DNA of 64,000 bases from Diaporthe sp. PMI_573 (Eukaryota; Ascomycota; Sordariomycetes; Diaporthales; Diaporthaceae). The stretch's first letter is position 1. Every line of letters begins with the position of its first letter. The notes beneath the pieces were generated by a model. That model saw nothing but the letters and a program-made list of their open reading frames with translations. It made no database searches and was not told where the DNA came from. Below, in pieces: positions 48,071 through 58,962 of this stretch. Position numbers and translations under genes: made by a program. The DNA lies in NCBI GenBank assembly GCA_021399435.1, contig JAJTUP010000001.1, forward strand, positions 3,348,001 to 3,412,000. Direction: 5' to 3'.

Positions 48071-49790
48071 TCACAGGGGATAGTAAAACTTTTGCTCCCA
48101 GCTGCTGATCCAATGACGTTCTCTGTCCCCATGATGAAGCTCTTGGTATAGACCCCCCATGGCCAGTCGTTCAGCCTCCTCTCTCAGTAATCGGCGCCTT
48201 TCTTCCAGGTAGTTCTTCAGCCACGAAGATCCATCGTGTTCCTCGCCCAGCAGAGTGTCTCGGCCCAGTCAGCCAGTGCCGGACTGCCTTCCTCGGGCCA
48301 ACCTGAATGGCTATAGGGCGGTAACAACAGTTCCAAATCACGGATTTCCTGGAGCATCAGAGGCGGAACAACTTTTCGAAGGAATACACTTGCGGCGAGC
48401 CGATACTTGGCGATCGCACTTCTGCCCTCGCCTGCGTTTCGGGGTATAGATGCAGTAGATTCGGGTGTCTTGTAAGGGATCTCGCCCCGGTAGTCATGCG
48501 CATCAAAGCGATTACCAGAGAAAAGGACCACCTGAGCGTCATTGAACAGAGTGAGACAGACCTGTCGCATCCAGAGTTAACTGTCAAATTCCACACTCCT
48601 TCCATACGCCGCCATTTTGTGAACAAGTAACTGCGGGAATCACTCACCAGAAACAAGGCGGACAGCGGCACCCAACAATTACAAGTTGACGAAGCGGCCG
48701 AGTGTCTGACGCGACAAAAGCACCATATGGTTGACGGCTGCTGCTGCTCAGTGGCCTCCCAGCAATTGAAGACATGGCAGCCATGGTGCATGGTTGAACT
48801 GCATCGCATCCCATCCGTATCCTTGCAGCCCGGATGAAGAGCCACGTATTTGGCCCCGTTGCTTGCGTAGCGGCTCCAGTCGACTTCTTTCCAGGGCGCA
48901 ATGAGGTCTGTATATTCCAAAATTCGGAAGCGCAGCTCGCGGGGCAGGGCAAGCAGACGACTCTCAACCTGAAGTTCAGAGCGGGATGTCTTCTTTCTTT
49001 GCACCAGTGCCGTCGCGCCTGAGATGCTTGCTGGGCTTGGAGACTTGGAAATGCGTCGCGCTGTATCGTGTGCGATTTGGTAGAGGTGTGAAAATCCTGG
49101 ATAGCCGGATATGGTAATTCCTTAAAGCCGGCAAGAGACTTATCGGCTCGACTGCGGACGAAGGCGAGCGTTGCACAATTTAGGGTCAAAGGCTCGGTGA
49201 TCTGTATGCCCATCGCCGTGATTTCGAACTTGCTCATCGTCACAAATTTTTATACAGTTTTCATTCCACATCTTGGGGCCCTTATGGTGGCACGAGGCTT
49301 GGCTGAGGACAATCTTGAGGCATGTAAGCTTGGAAAGCGATGATGGCCTTATATTCCGCAGCGGTGCAAGGGATTGCTTCTACCAGTAACGTATGATAAA
49401 TTTGTTGAGGCCGTAAAGCAAGGCAGATATCTCCGTTTATACCGTCCGGCAGAAAAGGAGCAGGCCGTAGAAGCCAAATTTCTCTTCAGGGAAATAGCCG
49501 AGGCCCGAAGGTACAGGAGTGCCTCCGTTCAAGTTCGGTACGGCATACCTCTGGTCTTCATATCGTGCGAGCACTTCAGTGTGCAGGTAGATACGGTGTC
49601 GAACATGGGTAGGGAGAAGGAGAATTGGTGCGACGGCAGTCTCCGTGTTCTCTGTGTCCTCAGTGCGTTGACCTGTACCGGAAAAACATGATTTCGAGGT
49701 CGAAGTGGAAGATTGTATGTTGGTGAGGTTCGAGACAGGCCAAGCTTGCCCTGAATGTCTGAGAAATGCTGCGTTGAGTAAGGGACTCAT
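48071..49790 (-). pseudogene. Disrupted fungal F-box-like / leucine-rich family gene
   Basis: Pieces of one known fungal family follow each other in the right order but in different frames. The N-terminal LLLPTHVRHRIYLHTEVLAR and FGFYGLLLFCRTV end at a stop at 49437-49439. Then come SLAPLRNIRPSSLSKLTCLK and IVLSQASCHH; LLPALRNYHIRLSR (about 49130); RLLALPRELRFRILEYTDLI (about 48940); after a good intron (donor GTGAGT after ALFL, acceptor GCGACAG), VCLTLFNDAQVVLFSGNRFD. The C-terminal SWLKNYLEERRRLLREEAER lies in yet another frame up to 48071, and the block that normally separates it from WARNTMDL seems missing. At least two frameshifts, one early stop and one internal deletion are needed. Family recognition is from memory of conserved words. 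Confidence 0.65.
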
Positions 49791-50542
49791 GTTGTGGGTC
49801 TGTGTATAGGCACCAGTGCCGTAGCAAGCAGTCGTAAATTAATCGTCCAAAATATGCGCCATTTGCCAGTCTTTGAGATCAAAGCTGCCATCTTTAACTC
49901 ATGCATGACTCCAGCCCACTCAGAGGTTGCGCCGGATCGCTGAGCCCCTCCCTCAAGACGTATGTTGCACTTATGCTCTTAATAATTGTTGATCTCGTAG
50001 TCGCCCAATTTGTGCTTATGTTCTCATGCCCTTGACCACGTTTCCAGCGGGCCCAGCTATTAATGCTGGGTACGGTCCCTAGATCTGGAAATAAGACCCA
50101 ATGACTTCAGCCGGCATTAAGTCTCTCAGTCAATCCTTGAGGCAAAGAATATGCTGCAACTGTAATGAGTCCGTTAGTGAACCATAAAAAAAGTACCACT
50201 CCTTGTGCTTACGTTGCTCCCAGTCATTAATGCCCTCCTGAACAGCGACTGCTCGCCGGTCCCAATCTGCATCCGAGTCTTGTCCGTACATTTCAGCAGT
50301 TATGAGCTTGCGCTGAATCAGCGAAAACAGAAGGTTCTGAGTTAGGTGGCCAATTTTTCTAGCATGACTGTTCATATGCTGCTCAAAACTCGGCCCTTGT
50401 AATTCAATGAGCTCTACAAATACCCTTCTTGACTGTTGTATCTTAGGCCGTATTATTACACACAATACTGCAGTCACAGCCACATTTGAAAAATTTAGGA
50501 ACATTATTTTGAAGCTCTTATATCTTACTTACCTCCCACTTT
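49791..50542. other. AT-rich intergenic sequence
   Basis: A minus-strand frame at 50130-50504 (124 aa: FSNVAVTAVLCVIIRPKIQQ at the start, later DWDRRAVAVQEGINDW) is the only sizeable frame. It has one hydrophobic N-terminal stretch and no recognised family, so I do not call it a gene with confidence. Confidence 0.4.
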
Positions 50543-50612
50543 GTTATTCTATAGGAAATGGCTTTCCTATAAGAGGCTAGGAGGCAGGAGGTTAACAGGC
50601 AGGAGGTAAGAG
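50543..50612. repeat. Degenerate minisatellite remnant (locus D)
   Basis: Short array of related words: attctataggaaatgg, ctttcctataagagg, ctaggaggcaggagg, ttaacaggcaggagg. The unit spacing of about 15 bp and CTATAGGA/AGGAGG words link it to locus B. A further copy (ttattctataagaag) lies near 50686. Confidence 0.5.
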
Positions 50613-50886
50613 TTAGAATATAGGGGGCTGCGTAGAGCCAGGATATCAAGGAGTAAAGACTTAGGATTTCATTCTCTCAGTGGTTATTCTATAAGAAGTT
50701 AGGCAGTAAGTGCTACCTAAGTAGTGTTGATATAGATACTATAGCTGTAGCTGTATAGTAGATAGTTAAGTAAAGCTTGTAAAATGTAGGTAAATAACTA
50801 AAATTAAATAATAACCCTAAGTTATCCTTAAATTTAAAATAAGTATAAGGATATTTTAAACTTCTAAGGCTAGAGTAATGCTAGTT

Positions 50887-51056
50887 TGTTGTGTTAGAAT
50901 ATGTAGATGTCTGGTATGGTGGGAGAAATAGAGGTAAGCACTTGAGATGACGGATAGTGAAAACGGAGGGAGCGTATGCTTTATTAGGTATATAAATGTA
51001 AAATACGGGAATGATTCCACCGATCCACCAGCTACCTCGGTTCACACCGAGATACT
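50887..51056 (+). mobile_element. LTR-like element directly upstream of tRNA-Asp
   Basis: It begins TGTTGTGTTAGAATAT, contains a TATA-like GTATATAAATG at about 50988, a CTCGG-TTCACA-CCGAG hairpin near 51036-51051, and ends against the tRNA 5' end. Start and end words recur in inverted orientation at 47858-48002. A Copia/Ty-like solo LTR placed at a tRNA gene is the favoured reading. No target-site duplication could be confirmed. Confidence 0.42.
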
Positions 51057-51149
51057 TCTTTCGTAGTATAGTGGTTAGTATGCAAGCTTGTCATCGCCAT
51101 CCAGGAAGCAGCAACGCTTGAGACCCGGGTTCAATTCCCGGCGAGAGAG
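51057..51149 (+). tRNA. tRNA-Asp (anticodon GTC) with 21-nt intron
   Basis: The acceptor stem TCTTTCG/CGAGAGA pairs fully (one G-U). The D-arm is GTATAGTGGTTAGTAT. The anticodon stem CAAGC/GCTTG encloses a 7-nt loop TTGTCAC with anticodon GTC at 51090-51092. The intron 51094-51114 sits one base 3' of the anticodon, the canonical nuclear position. The T-arm CCGGG-TTCAATT-CCCGG is perfect. The discriminator is G at 51149, and the mature length before CCA is 72. A T-run (ttttttt at about 51162) follows as Pol III terminator. No decay is visible. Confidence 0.95.
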
Positions 51150-51729
51150 AAGATGCATAATGTTTTTTTGTACTTTTTGGGCTTGCATTATCAAACTCAG
51201 CCTACTGAATTCACCCAGAGATGTGAGTGTGCTGTTTGGTTGATTTGATTTGATTTTCTTTTTTGCTCTACTCTATAAGAAGACCAGGCTAAGCTTAGAG
51301 GATGTTGGAGTTTCTTTTAGACTAAAATGTCTTTGCCTTAAATGTTTTCTACTAAGTTTAGTAATGTTAGTATGTTATTCTGGGTCTTGGAAGGGTAGTA
51401 GTAGCTTTTGAAATCTGAAGTAGGCTGGCTAGGGGAGACATAGGGTGATGGCTAAGTAGTGATTTAGTAACAATGTGTAGAATTTATATATTACTAGAGG
51501 GTTTAAAACGAAAAGAAATGCTAGAAACAGCACTGTGGAATATGCCGTTACGGGGCAGGTGTTATTATTTAGTAAGGGTTGAGGAGAATGTAGAAGTAGT
51601 CTATGGAGGCAAAGCTCGGCCAGAGCTGCGCAGCAATTGTAGATACGGTATAAGAAGTTCTTGTCAACAAGCGACCACATCTTCCTAGGCCGTACTCAGA
51701 TATCATGTTACAATTGTTCCCTTTGACTT
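51150..51729. other. AT-rich sequence downstream of tRNA-Asp
   Basis: No gene is supported. The Pol III T-run lies at about 51162. The rest is AT-rich with weak, motif-free open frames, compatible with decayed repeat DNA. Confidence 0.45.
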
Positions 51730-51951
51730 CTAGATCCAACCAGGTCTTGTCGGTTCTGGGCCCAGGTCGGCCTTTCCATCATATGGAGCATAGATGCACT
51801 TTTCGAAGGCCTTTGTGCAGCGCTCGCAGCTCGGCCTCTGCTTGTTGCAGCGGACCTTCAGCTGGGTGCATCTATCACAAATGGAGCGGAGCTTCTGACG
51901 TCTCTGTTCCATCGCAGGCTTCGCTGGGGATTGGGTTCCCGCCGCGGCCAT
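51730..51951 (-). pseudogene. Truncated Zn2Cys6 transcription factor (DNA-binding stub)
   Basis: An ATG at 51951 opens a 73-aa frame whose centre is a complete Zn2Cys6 binuclear cluster: CDRCTQLKVRC (about 25-35) and CERCTKAFEKC (about 42-52). The start resembles AflR-type regulators. The frame stops after the linker (PEPTRPGWI) at 51730. No middle or C-terminal regulator domain is found in the AT-rich DNA that follows, so it is read as a truncated gene; an unseen downstream exon cannot be fully excluded. A working regulator (55881-57549) and other metabolite-type genes lie nearby. Confidence 0.6.
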
Positions 51952-52656
51952 GTCCCTTTCTAGCACTTGCTCTCTCTATTCCTCCTTTCATTATTTTCCT
52001 TTTTTCTTAAAAGAAAAATAAAGTCCGGATGCCTCCACGCCGCGTAGAGACATCGAAGCGCGTATGAATGCAAGCCCAAAGACGGCTTGACTGGGCGTAA
52101 CATTCAAAGTAAGGAGGTGGATGACGCTCTGGAGGGTGCGCCTCGAACTCGGAAACGAGAAAGCGGCATGGCCTAGCTCTTTGATCTGCATATCGCCCAT
52201 GTCACATCACAGAGCCAACAGCATGCTGCCTGGCAGTTGGTCGCAGTCATCAAAGAGCCAACTGCAGCTTGAGCCTGCTTGAATGGTACTTGTTGGTTGA
52301 AATTGATTCGCGAACTAAACATTTGCCCTGCCAAGCAAGTGGCGTTGCTGCCCTCAGTAGTCCGCTTCCTTCGAAGCCACTGGGCGGTGGACCACGAATC
52401 GAAGTAGTTGCCAACTCATTCACCTCCAGAAACGGGCGGATTTTGTGGACTCAAGTATTGGGTCGGCATCCGGCCTCGGATTGGCCCAAGGCGTACATAT
52501 GAGGCTCCATACCGTTTAAAATATCTGCCTGGCAATGCTGCTCAGACGTCTTCAGTCTCTGCTGTACATGGTAAGCAGGACTTTGTGCCCCCGCCCTCTC
52601 TGGGCTGCTGTGCCGCCCTCGGGGTGCCTAATCGCGGTGTTGGTACGGCCCTGATA
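51952..52656. other. Intergenic sequence
   Basis: No gene is supported. The minus-strand frame 51991-52200 has no motif. The stretch lies between the Zn2Cys6 stub and a tRNA-like element. Confidence 0.4.
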
Positions 52657-52740
52657 CCGTAGGTCAGAGGGTCTTTACACGTATAAATAGGCGAGCAAAA
52701 GCCGTACTTTTGTGGGTATAGGTTCGATTCTTGCTACGGA
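52657..52740 (+). ncRNA. tRNA-like / SINE-like Pol III element
   Basis: Outer 6-bp complementarity CCGTAG (52657-52662) with CTACGG (52734-52739). An A-box-like TAGGTCAGAGGG lies at 52660-52671 and a B-box-like GGTTCGATTCT at 52721-52731. The T-stem is weakly paired and no clean cloverleaf forms, so it is a decayed tRNA or a tRNA-derived element rather than a working tRNA. Confidence 0.35.
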
Positions 52741-52900
52741 AGAAAGAAAGGAAGCCATCGCCACCATAGGCGCCGAAGCACTTGGTATAATAGCCAGCCC
52801 TTCTGCTAACTAAGCCAGACCGGCCCTTCTAATTGGCCACAGCCGGGCCGGGCGTGCGGCCCCTTAAACGGCCCTCAAACCCACACGCGGGAACCGTGTT

Positions 52901-54534
52901 CTCCAGCGTCATCTACGTCCATCTATGGCGACCTTGAGCAGATCTTGTCCCCCCCCCCCAATCCGAGGTCGTCCTCGCCAGTGACACCAACCACACCAGC
53001 GCTCTCGATATTACGCAGTGTTGGAACGCATTCCATGCGCCAAGCTATGTAGTACATGCAAAGCCGGCAAGCAATGAAGATGTTAAGAAAATTGTCTATT
53101 ATCAGCTCCCTCATCCAGGACCCCAGTTCGTTTGCTTATGCCTTTGCTTTTAGATCGACTACGCTTCCAAGCATGGTATTCCCTTCCTTGCAAGCGGTGG
53201 CGGTAACGGATATACCAACACGACAGGCGCTCTAAAAGGGGCCATCGGAATCGATCTCGGCTTCTTCCGAGACGTCTATATCAACGCGCAAGATAATCGA
53301 CTGACTGTCGGCGGCGGCGTCAATTTTGATGACATTTTCGAGCCTGTGTATGCCGTAGGAAAGGATATTCGTGAGTAGCGTCTGTGCAACACCTTCTCAC
53401 TCATGTCACTGACCTCATCTCGCACAGAGACTGGTTCCTGCTCCTGCGTCGGGGTGGTCGGTGCCGCCCTTGGCGGTGGGATCGGGCCGTACCAAGGAGC
53501 TCATGGATTACTGCTCGATGACTTGAAGTCGGCCACTATCGTGACCGGATCTGGAGAAATTGTGACTGCCTCAGAAGAGGAGAATGGTGATTTGTTCTGG
53601 GGTCTCCGAGGCGCCGGCCAGATCTTCGGCATCGTGACTTCAGCCACGTTCTAGATCCACGACCAAACCAACAACGGCATGGCACTGAACGGTGACTTCG
53701 TTTATCCAGCTTCCTCCAAGAAGGCAATGTTTGACCTGGTCGAGTCTTTGAATGAGAACAAGCCCGCCGAGCTTTCTCTATTCGGAATTATCATGTTCGA
53801 CATGCAGACGCAGCAAACGGTGCTGATGATGTCGGCTATCTACGTAGGGCCAGAGGAGGACGGTATGGTGTACATGCAACCCTTCATTGGCCAAAATCCG
53901 CTGCGACAGAGCTTGGGTGTGCTACCTTGGAACAGGCTGATCAAAGACAACCGCTTCGGGGTCGACGTTATGGCTTGCATCAAGGGCGGCAGCCACTCGG
54001 TCATGGGGATGAACTTGTACAAGTTCGATGCCGCTACTTATGTCGGGCTTGTCGACAAGTTTGACAAATTTTATGCTCAGAACCCGGACCTCACTGTATC
54101 CATCCTCGTCCTGGAGCTATCCCCCAACACCGTCACCAGAAGCGTGCCGGACGAGGCTACCGCCTACCCGTAGCGCGACGCGCTGGGATACTTGTAAGAC
54201 ACCTTTGCCCGGTATCATCGCCAGCGACAGCACTGTGCTGATAGTGAAGACGGCTAACAAACATAAAATAAACAGATTCTTATCCTTTCTCTTCCCTGAC
54301 GCGGCTTCTGCGGCTATGGCAGAAGAGTTCGGGTTGGAGACGCGCAAGGAGCTGGTCGCCACGGGAAGCAGAAAAGGGACGCTCGAGGTGTACGTCAATT
54401 ATGCTCACAGTGACGAGGGTGAGGTGGCCTGGTACTCAGATCGCAAGCTTCCTAGATTACAAGCCTTGAAAGCCAGGTGGGATCCGAAGCAGCTGTTCCA
54501 CTGGACAAATGGAATCTCCCACGATGGAGCCTAG
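52901..54534 (+). pseudogene. FAD-linked (BBE-like) oxidase with nonsense mutations
   Basis: Berberine-bridge-type FAD oxidase family, common in fungal metabolite clusters. In order: YVVHAKPASNEDVKKI (about 53046-53093), an intron ending TTTTAG at 53151, FLASGGGGNGYTNTTGALKG, a second intron (about 53371-53427), then CVGVVGAALGGGIGPYQGAH (FAD binding), a C-terminal substrate region, an intron at 54194-54275, and the typical end YVNYAHSDEGEVAWYSDRKL then WDPKQLFHW. Two in-frame TAG codons (53652-53654 and 54171-54173) interrupt otherwise conserved sequence. A run of 11 C at 52949-52959 near the N-terminus may also shift the frame. A secretion signal is not visible. The 5' end is uncertain. Confidence 0.75.
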
Positions 54535-55880
54535 AGATTGAATGGATAACTCATGGTCATTCTATGCGCTTAGGTCGCCGTAGTGCAACCATAACAGGGG
54601 TTGTACCTGTGTTCTTTTTGTTTACATAGGTGTAGCTGTATAATAGACCTGGTAACCATGTTGCCCCTTTGGTTGCGTTTGTTTCCCAAGGACCATTTTA
54701 GCTGTTGATTTGCTCGCTGAATCTGCATAAGTGTCTAAATCAAAGAACTCGGCTGGTTCTCTAGTAGGGTGAGTGAGTGCGTTACGTAGATTGCGGCCTT
54801 TGCAGTCAGTTTACCATTAAGCACAGAATTATTGGATGCCTGAGACTTGCTACAGTATAGTGTTTTCCATTTCCGTTTGAGTAGCTTGATATGATAGTTC
54901 GACCACCTCAAACGAGGGCTACCGCTATATAATGTAGCGTCATAGCCTTTTTGTGCTGTCATTCGCCAGGAGCTGGCCCGGCCTACCTTGAGAAGGCAAG
55001 CTTCCTACTAGTAGTACAGGATACCCTAGGGTAATCTCCTGTTGAATGACCTACAGGATGACCTCCTACAGGATAACCGGGCAGAAGGTAAGCAAGCCAC
55101 AGGGGCTTCGCAATGACATTGTGAAATGTTTGAGCATGTTGCTATGTTATGAGAATGGTATAGATGACTTTGAATGCGCAAGGAAACGGAAAGGGTCATC
55201 AGCTGGAGCATGGGAAGCACTGTCAGAGGAGGCAAAAGTGTTGTTTAAAACGGTGGTATTTTTCCTCGCTAAATCAGTCCCAAGCATTACATAGGCCATG
55301 CTGAAAACAAGGAACGACACGGCTTCCAATTGATATACTCAAGCGGTTTTATCATACGAGCACCCTCTTCAAGACACTGCGGCGATCGCTGGGAGTCTAA
55401 ATTCAACTTTGTTGTAGGGTTTGATACCAAACCACCCTCTAATCGAATTTTTCAAGCAAATGTGGCCATCACCCATCCGGGTGATTGATCATTAATATGG
55501 GGCTCAACTATTACTACAAATGCAGCCCAGTTAGCCCGCAAAAGTCTAGTGATTGTGGCACGCTCAGGGAGTGTCAATTATGCTCCACTGTGGGTGTGGC
55601 TGTAGGTTGTGAAGCATGTGTAAGCTTGCAGTGTAAAATACGTCCACTGTAAATTGGATCCCGATGCAGTTAACTCTCAAGAATCAAAGAGTTAAAAATC
55701 GTGAACTTAAAACGTTGAACTCGGTGATGGACTGCCACTAAATTAGCACCAGCCTGAGACACCTGGAGAATCACGGTGCTTGGTCCGCCTCAAGCTTAAT
55801 TTGATGTGACCCACCAACGTTGCCGTGAATCCGCCGTGAACACAGCACTTGCCAGGCCAAATTTCATCGTCCTTCACAAA
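54535..55880. other. Intergenic with minisatellite relic
   Basis: About 1.3 kb with locus E at 55002-55085. Open frames 54735-54962 (-) and 55046-55294 (+) have no recognised motif. Rich in A and T. Confidence 0.45.
55002..55085. repeat. Degenerate minisatellite remnant (locus E)
   Basis: Related words at about 15-bp spacing: ttcctactag, tacaggatac, cctagggtaat, ctcctgttgaatg, acctacaggatg, acctcctacaggataac. Combines the CCTCCTACAGG word of locus A with the GGATAAC end of locus C. Confidence 0.5.
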
Positions 55881-57549
55881 ATGGTAAACACCGGCAGGCC
55901 GTCTGGCCGATGTCTGCCTTGTAAGGAGGATAAGACCAAGGTATGGCTCTTCCTCCTGACAACATGCACCGCCGGCCTGTTCATCCACCAGATCCGCGCG
56001 CTGATGCCCAATGCACGATGCCCAGTGTGACCTCAAGAAGCCCTTCTGTGGACGCTGCACGCGTCTCCGTAAGACCTGCGGCGGTTACCCAGACCAATGG
56101 CATCTTGTTCATCGCCAGCAGGACCAGACAGCCGCCCACCGGGTACAGTCACGCGTGGCCAAACGACGGGCCGAGAGGAAGGAGGAGCAACGAGCCTCGG
56201 AGCCACGGGGATCGGTTACCGCGATGTCTTCCGCTGCCTTGGCTTCACCAGTGATGCCCAGGTCGCTCGATGTTTCCTTTGAAATCTACTGCATCCCCCA
56301 GCTGTTTAGTGACTACTCCTCTAATTCGGGTATTGCCATCTATGATGTCCTTCCTGCACTGACCTCCGCGGGCCCCGCCTCGTGTTACTCCCACGCTCTC
56401 AATGCTGTGGCTGCGGCCAGCTCATCCGGTTTGCTGTGCCAGCCTCGTCTCTTGACAAGGGCGAGGGTGTCTTATGGAATGGCTGTGTCCAATCTTCAGA
56501 GGGCCATTGTGGACCCGGAGCCATTACGGGACGACTCTGTTCTGGTGACTCTCTTCCTGCTGGGATTTTTTGAGGTGAGTTTCCAGCTTTGTCTGTTTTG
56601 AATGGTCTTGTCCAGTCTCCATTGAATCTCAGATACTCTTATTCTGAAGGTGTCTCACGCATTGAATTGTCGTAGGTCGTTACCCAGGCGCTTTCTGCCT
56701 CCCGGCTCAAGACAGTCGAGCTCAAATGTGACCCGCACTCGCAGGGCGGACATACTCTGATCCAATACCGTATCAACAACGGGCTCGACACCATGTTGGA
56801 CCAGAACCTGTTTGTCTTCACCCGGAACGTACGGGTATGTCGCGGGCGTGTCGTTACATGGTCTTCGCACCGCAATTTGGCTGACAATTGGCCAGCTGAT
56901 GCAGGTCTTCATGACTGTCAAGAGCCCGGCCTCGTTGCTATCAGACTTTGTATACCCGTTTGCTGCTTGGGCGAATTTACCGCCCCTGGAACCCATTATT
57001 ATGGAATCGGTCCTATGGATCGCCGACCTTGACAATCACATCGACCTAGTGCCATCCTGTGACGTTTCTAACAGAGCTCAGACGGTTTCCATTCTGATTG
57101 GCCGGGCTAGAAACCTCATCATCAGCCTGCTTCAGGCTGCGGAATCGATCAGTGCATCTCCAGAAAGCACCCATTTCAACGGATTCATTGCAGTACGCAC
57201 TCAGACTTCAGCGGCCATGGCGAGGAGTCATTACCGCACCGTCGCACTTCACCTGATGGATAAAGCCGTCTCCCTCCTGCGCAGTCCGTTCAGTGATGCG
57301 GAGGGAGAGGCTTTAAAAAGAGCACTTGTCGACTTGGTTAGCTGGGAGGCTCTCCGTGTGGACCTTCATGCTGCCGTTTTCGGTAGTCCTGACGACCCGG
57401 CTGGAACTCCGATGGCTGTTCAAGCATTAAGCATGGCGTGGCCGATGATGGCTATTACTGAGTCAAAGATTGCGCCTCTTGATGCCAAGCTGATTGCCCA
57501 GGCATCCCTCGGACATGGGGCAAAATTAATGCATATTGCAAAGCCATGA
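55881..57549 (+). CDS. Zn2Cys6 transcription factor, AflR-like architecture
   Basis: Nuclear DNA-binding regulator, probably of a metabolic gene set. Four exons are inferred: 55881-55940, 56026-56574, 56676-56834 and 56905-57549; all junctions are in phase 0, giving 470 aa. The first intron splits the zinc cluster: exon 1 supplies CLPCKEDKTK and exon 2 starts with the third cysteine (CDLKKPFCGRC), then TRLRKTCGGYP. This restores the Cys spacing C-x2-C-x6-C-x6-C-x2-C-x6-C, which is strong support for the model. A basic linker follows, then the fungal regulator region (DDSVLVTLFLLGFFE, VVTQALSASRLK, SDFVYPFAAWANLPPLEPI). No stop or frameshift was seen. Neighbours (FAD oxidase, MFS relic, GFA protein) suggest a once-functional metabolite locus. 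Confidence 0.85.
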
Positions 57550-57820
57550 TTCTGATCAAGACAGGTCGGCATGATCTTCAAGTAGCAGAAAAGGAGAAGA
57601 GAAAAGGATGATATTCCCGCGAAGCTCGATTGAGCTATTGTCTCGAGAGGTACGAACCAATGATAGGGCTACGACATAACTGCCAATCCACCCGATACAT
57701 TGACTCAAACCTCCTGGTACATCACACGTCCCCTGCCACCCCGCTCCACCACAAATGATATGAAAGCTACAACAGAAATGCGCAGACTACATCATGGTCG
57801 GAAAACCGCACCGCAATCGT

Positions 57821-58292
57821 CTATGCCATCTCCTCCTTCTGATGCGCGCCATCAATAGCCTGCAGCCAAGGGACTCTGCTCCTGGTAAAAATCTCGGCCA
57901 CTGGCTTGCCGCCGAAGATCGCCACGCCGTCAAGCATGCCTGCCTTAACATACGCCATGCCCTGGCTGGCGGGTCCGTCCCTCCAGAGTGTTGTGCCGCA
58001 ATCGCCGCAGAAGTGGCTTATCACGGGGTTGCCTGAGTTAGCAGTCGAGTGGTACTCCTTGGGCGTGCCGGTGACACTGAGCTGCTTCTGGGGAACGGCC
58101 CAGTTGAAGGCAAAGGCCGAGCCGGAGACCCTCTTGCAGTCGAGGCAGTGGCAGAGGCCCTGGGTGAGGGTGTCAGTACATCTGAGGGACCAGTGGTGTC
58201 GGATCTGAGCTGGCAGGGGGACTCACTACGGCGACGGGCTCACCAGAAATGGTGATTTTCAGAGCGCCGCAGAGACACTGGCCGGTAGTCAT
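57821..58292 (-). CDS. GFA/CENP-V domain zinc protein
   Basis: Glutathione-dependent formaldehyde-activating (GFA) family member: small zinc enzyme or binding protein of the Mss4-like fold. Two exons are inferred: 58292-58227 and 58159-57821, with intron 58226-58160 (donor GTGAGT), giving 134 aa. Zinc ligands appear in the family order: GQCLCG (residues 4-9), HCLDC (about 26-30), and CGDCGTTLW (about 70-78). KAGMLDG is the usual loop after the zinc core. Substrate is unknown; many such fungal proteins are not true formaldehyde-activating enzymes. It is convergent with the Zn2Cys6 regulator, ending 271 bp from its stop, and looks intact. Confidence 0.88.
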
Positions 58293-58962
58293 GGTGTTGG
58301 GTGGGCAGGATGGGTCTTTTTAAGTGTTGATTGGGGTTGCAGTGATATTCAGAATGATGTGATTCAGGTTGATGATTGTGCTTTTCTAAAATCATCTTGG
58401 ACTGCGGTGACAGTCGACTTATATACACGAACAGCTTGCCATATAGTGCCCTTTCTTTTGCATTTCATATGCCTTATTGCCTTCATGTCGCGTTCTCGCT
58501 CGGGCAACCCATCACGGTTCTGCCTCGCCCCTAAACCATTTCGGGATCGTGATGCGGTGCGGAGCTGTCATTGGCTGGTCACCACGCCGTTGTGGTCCGC
58601 CTCGGCGGCATGCTCTTTCTGATGTTGTGAACTTTGCAACTTACTAAACGAGTCTCTCTTCACTTACTCTATTCTCTTCATACCGAATGAGTCATTTTCC
58701 GACTTTGAAAGGGGTTCGGCGAGGACTCAAATCGGTCCAGAATATTTTCGACAGTCCTAAAACAGGGACCGCCCCACATTGGAAGCTTAATAACTAGACA
58801 GCACGAGCCGGGTTTCTTCCTCTGATGGGCATACGAGAAAAAAAGTCCCTACCCCAGGGGTGAAACGGCACACTTATGCGGAGGAACAGGCGTGAGTATT
58901 ATCAATCATTGCAATTTTTAGTTCGACTCGGACGAACGATATCCCGTCCTTGCCAGTGCATT
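58293..58962. other. Intergenic sequence
   Basis: Promoter side of the GFA gene and 3' side of the large minus-strand locus. No gene, repeat or RNA was recognised. Confidence 0.45.

Noticed and set aside
48002..50887. One full LTR retrotransposon between the two LTR-like ends
   Set aside because: The two ends face opposite ways and the interior holds an F-box-like pseudogene, not gag-pol.
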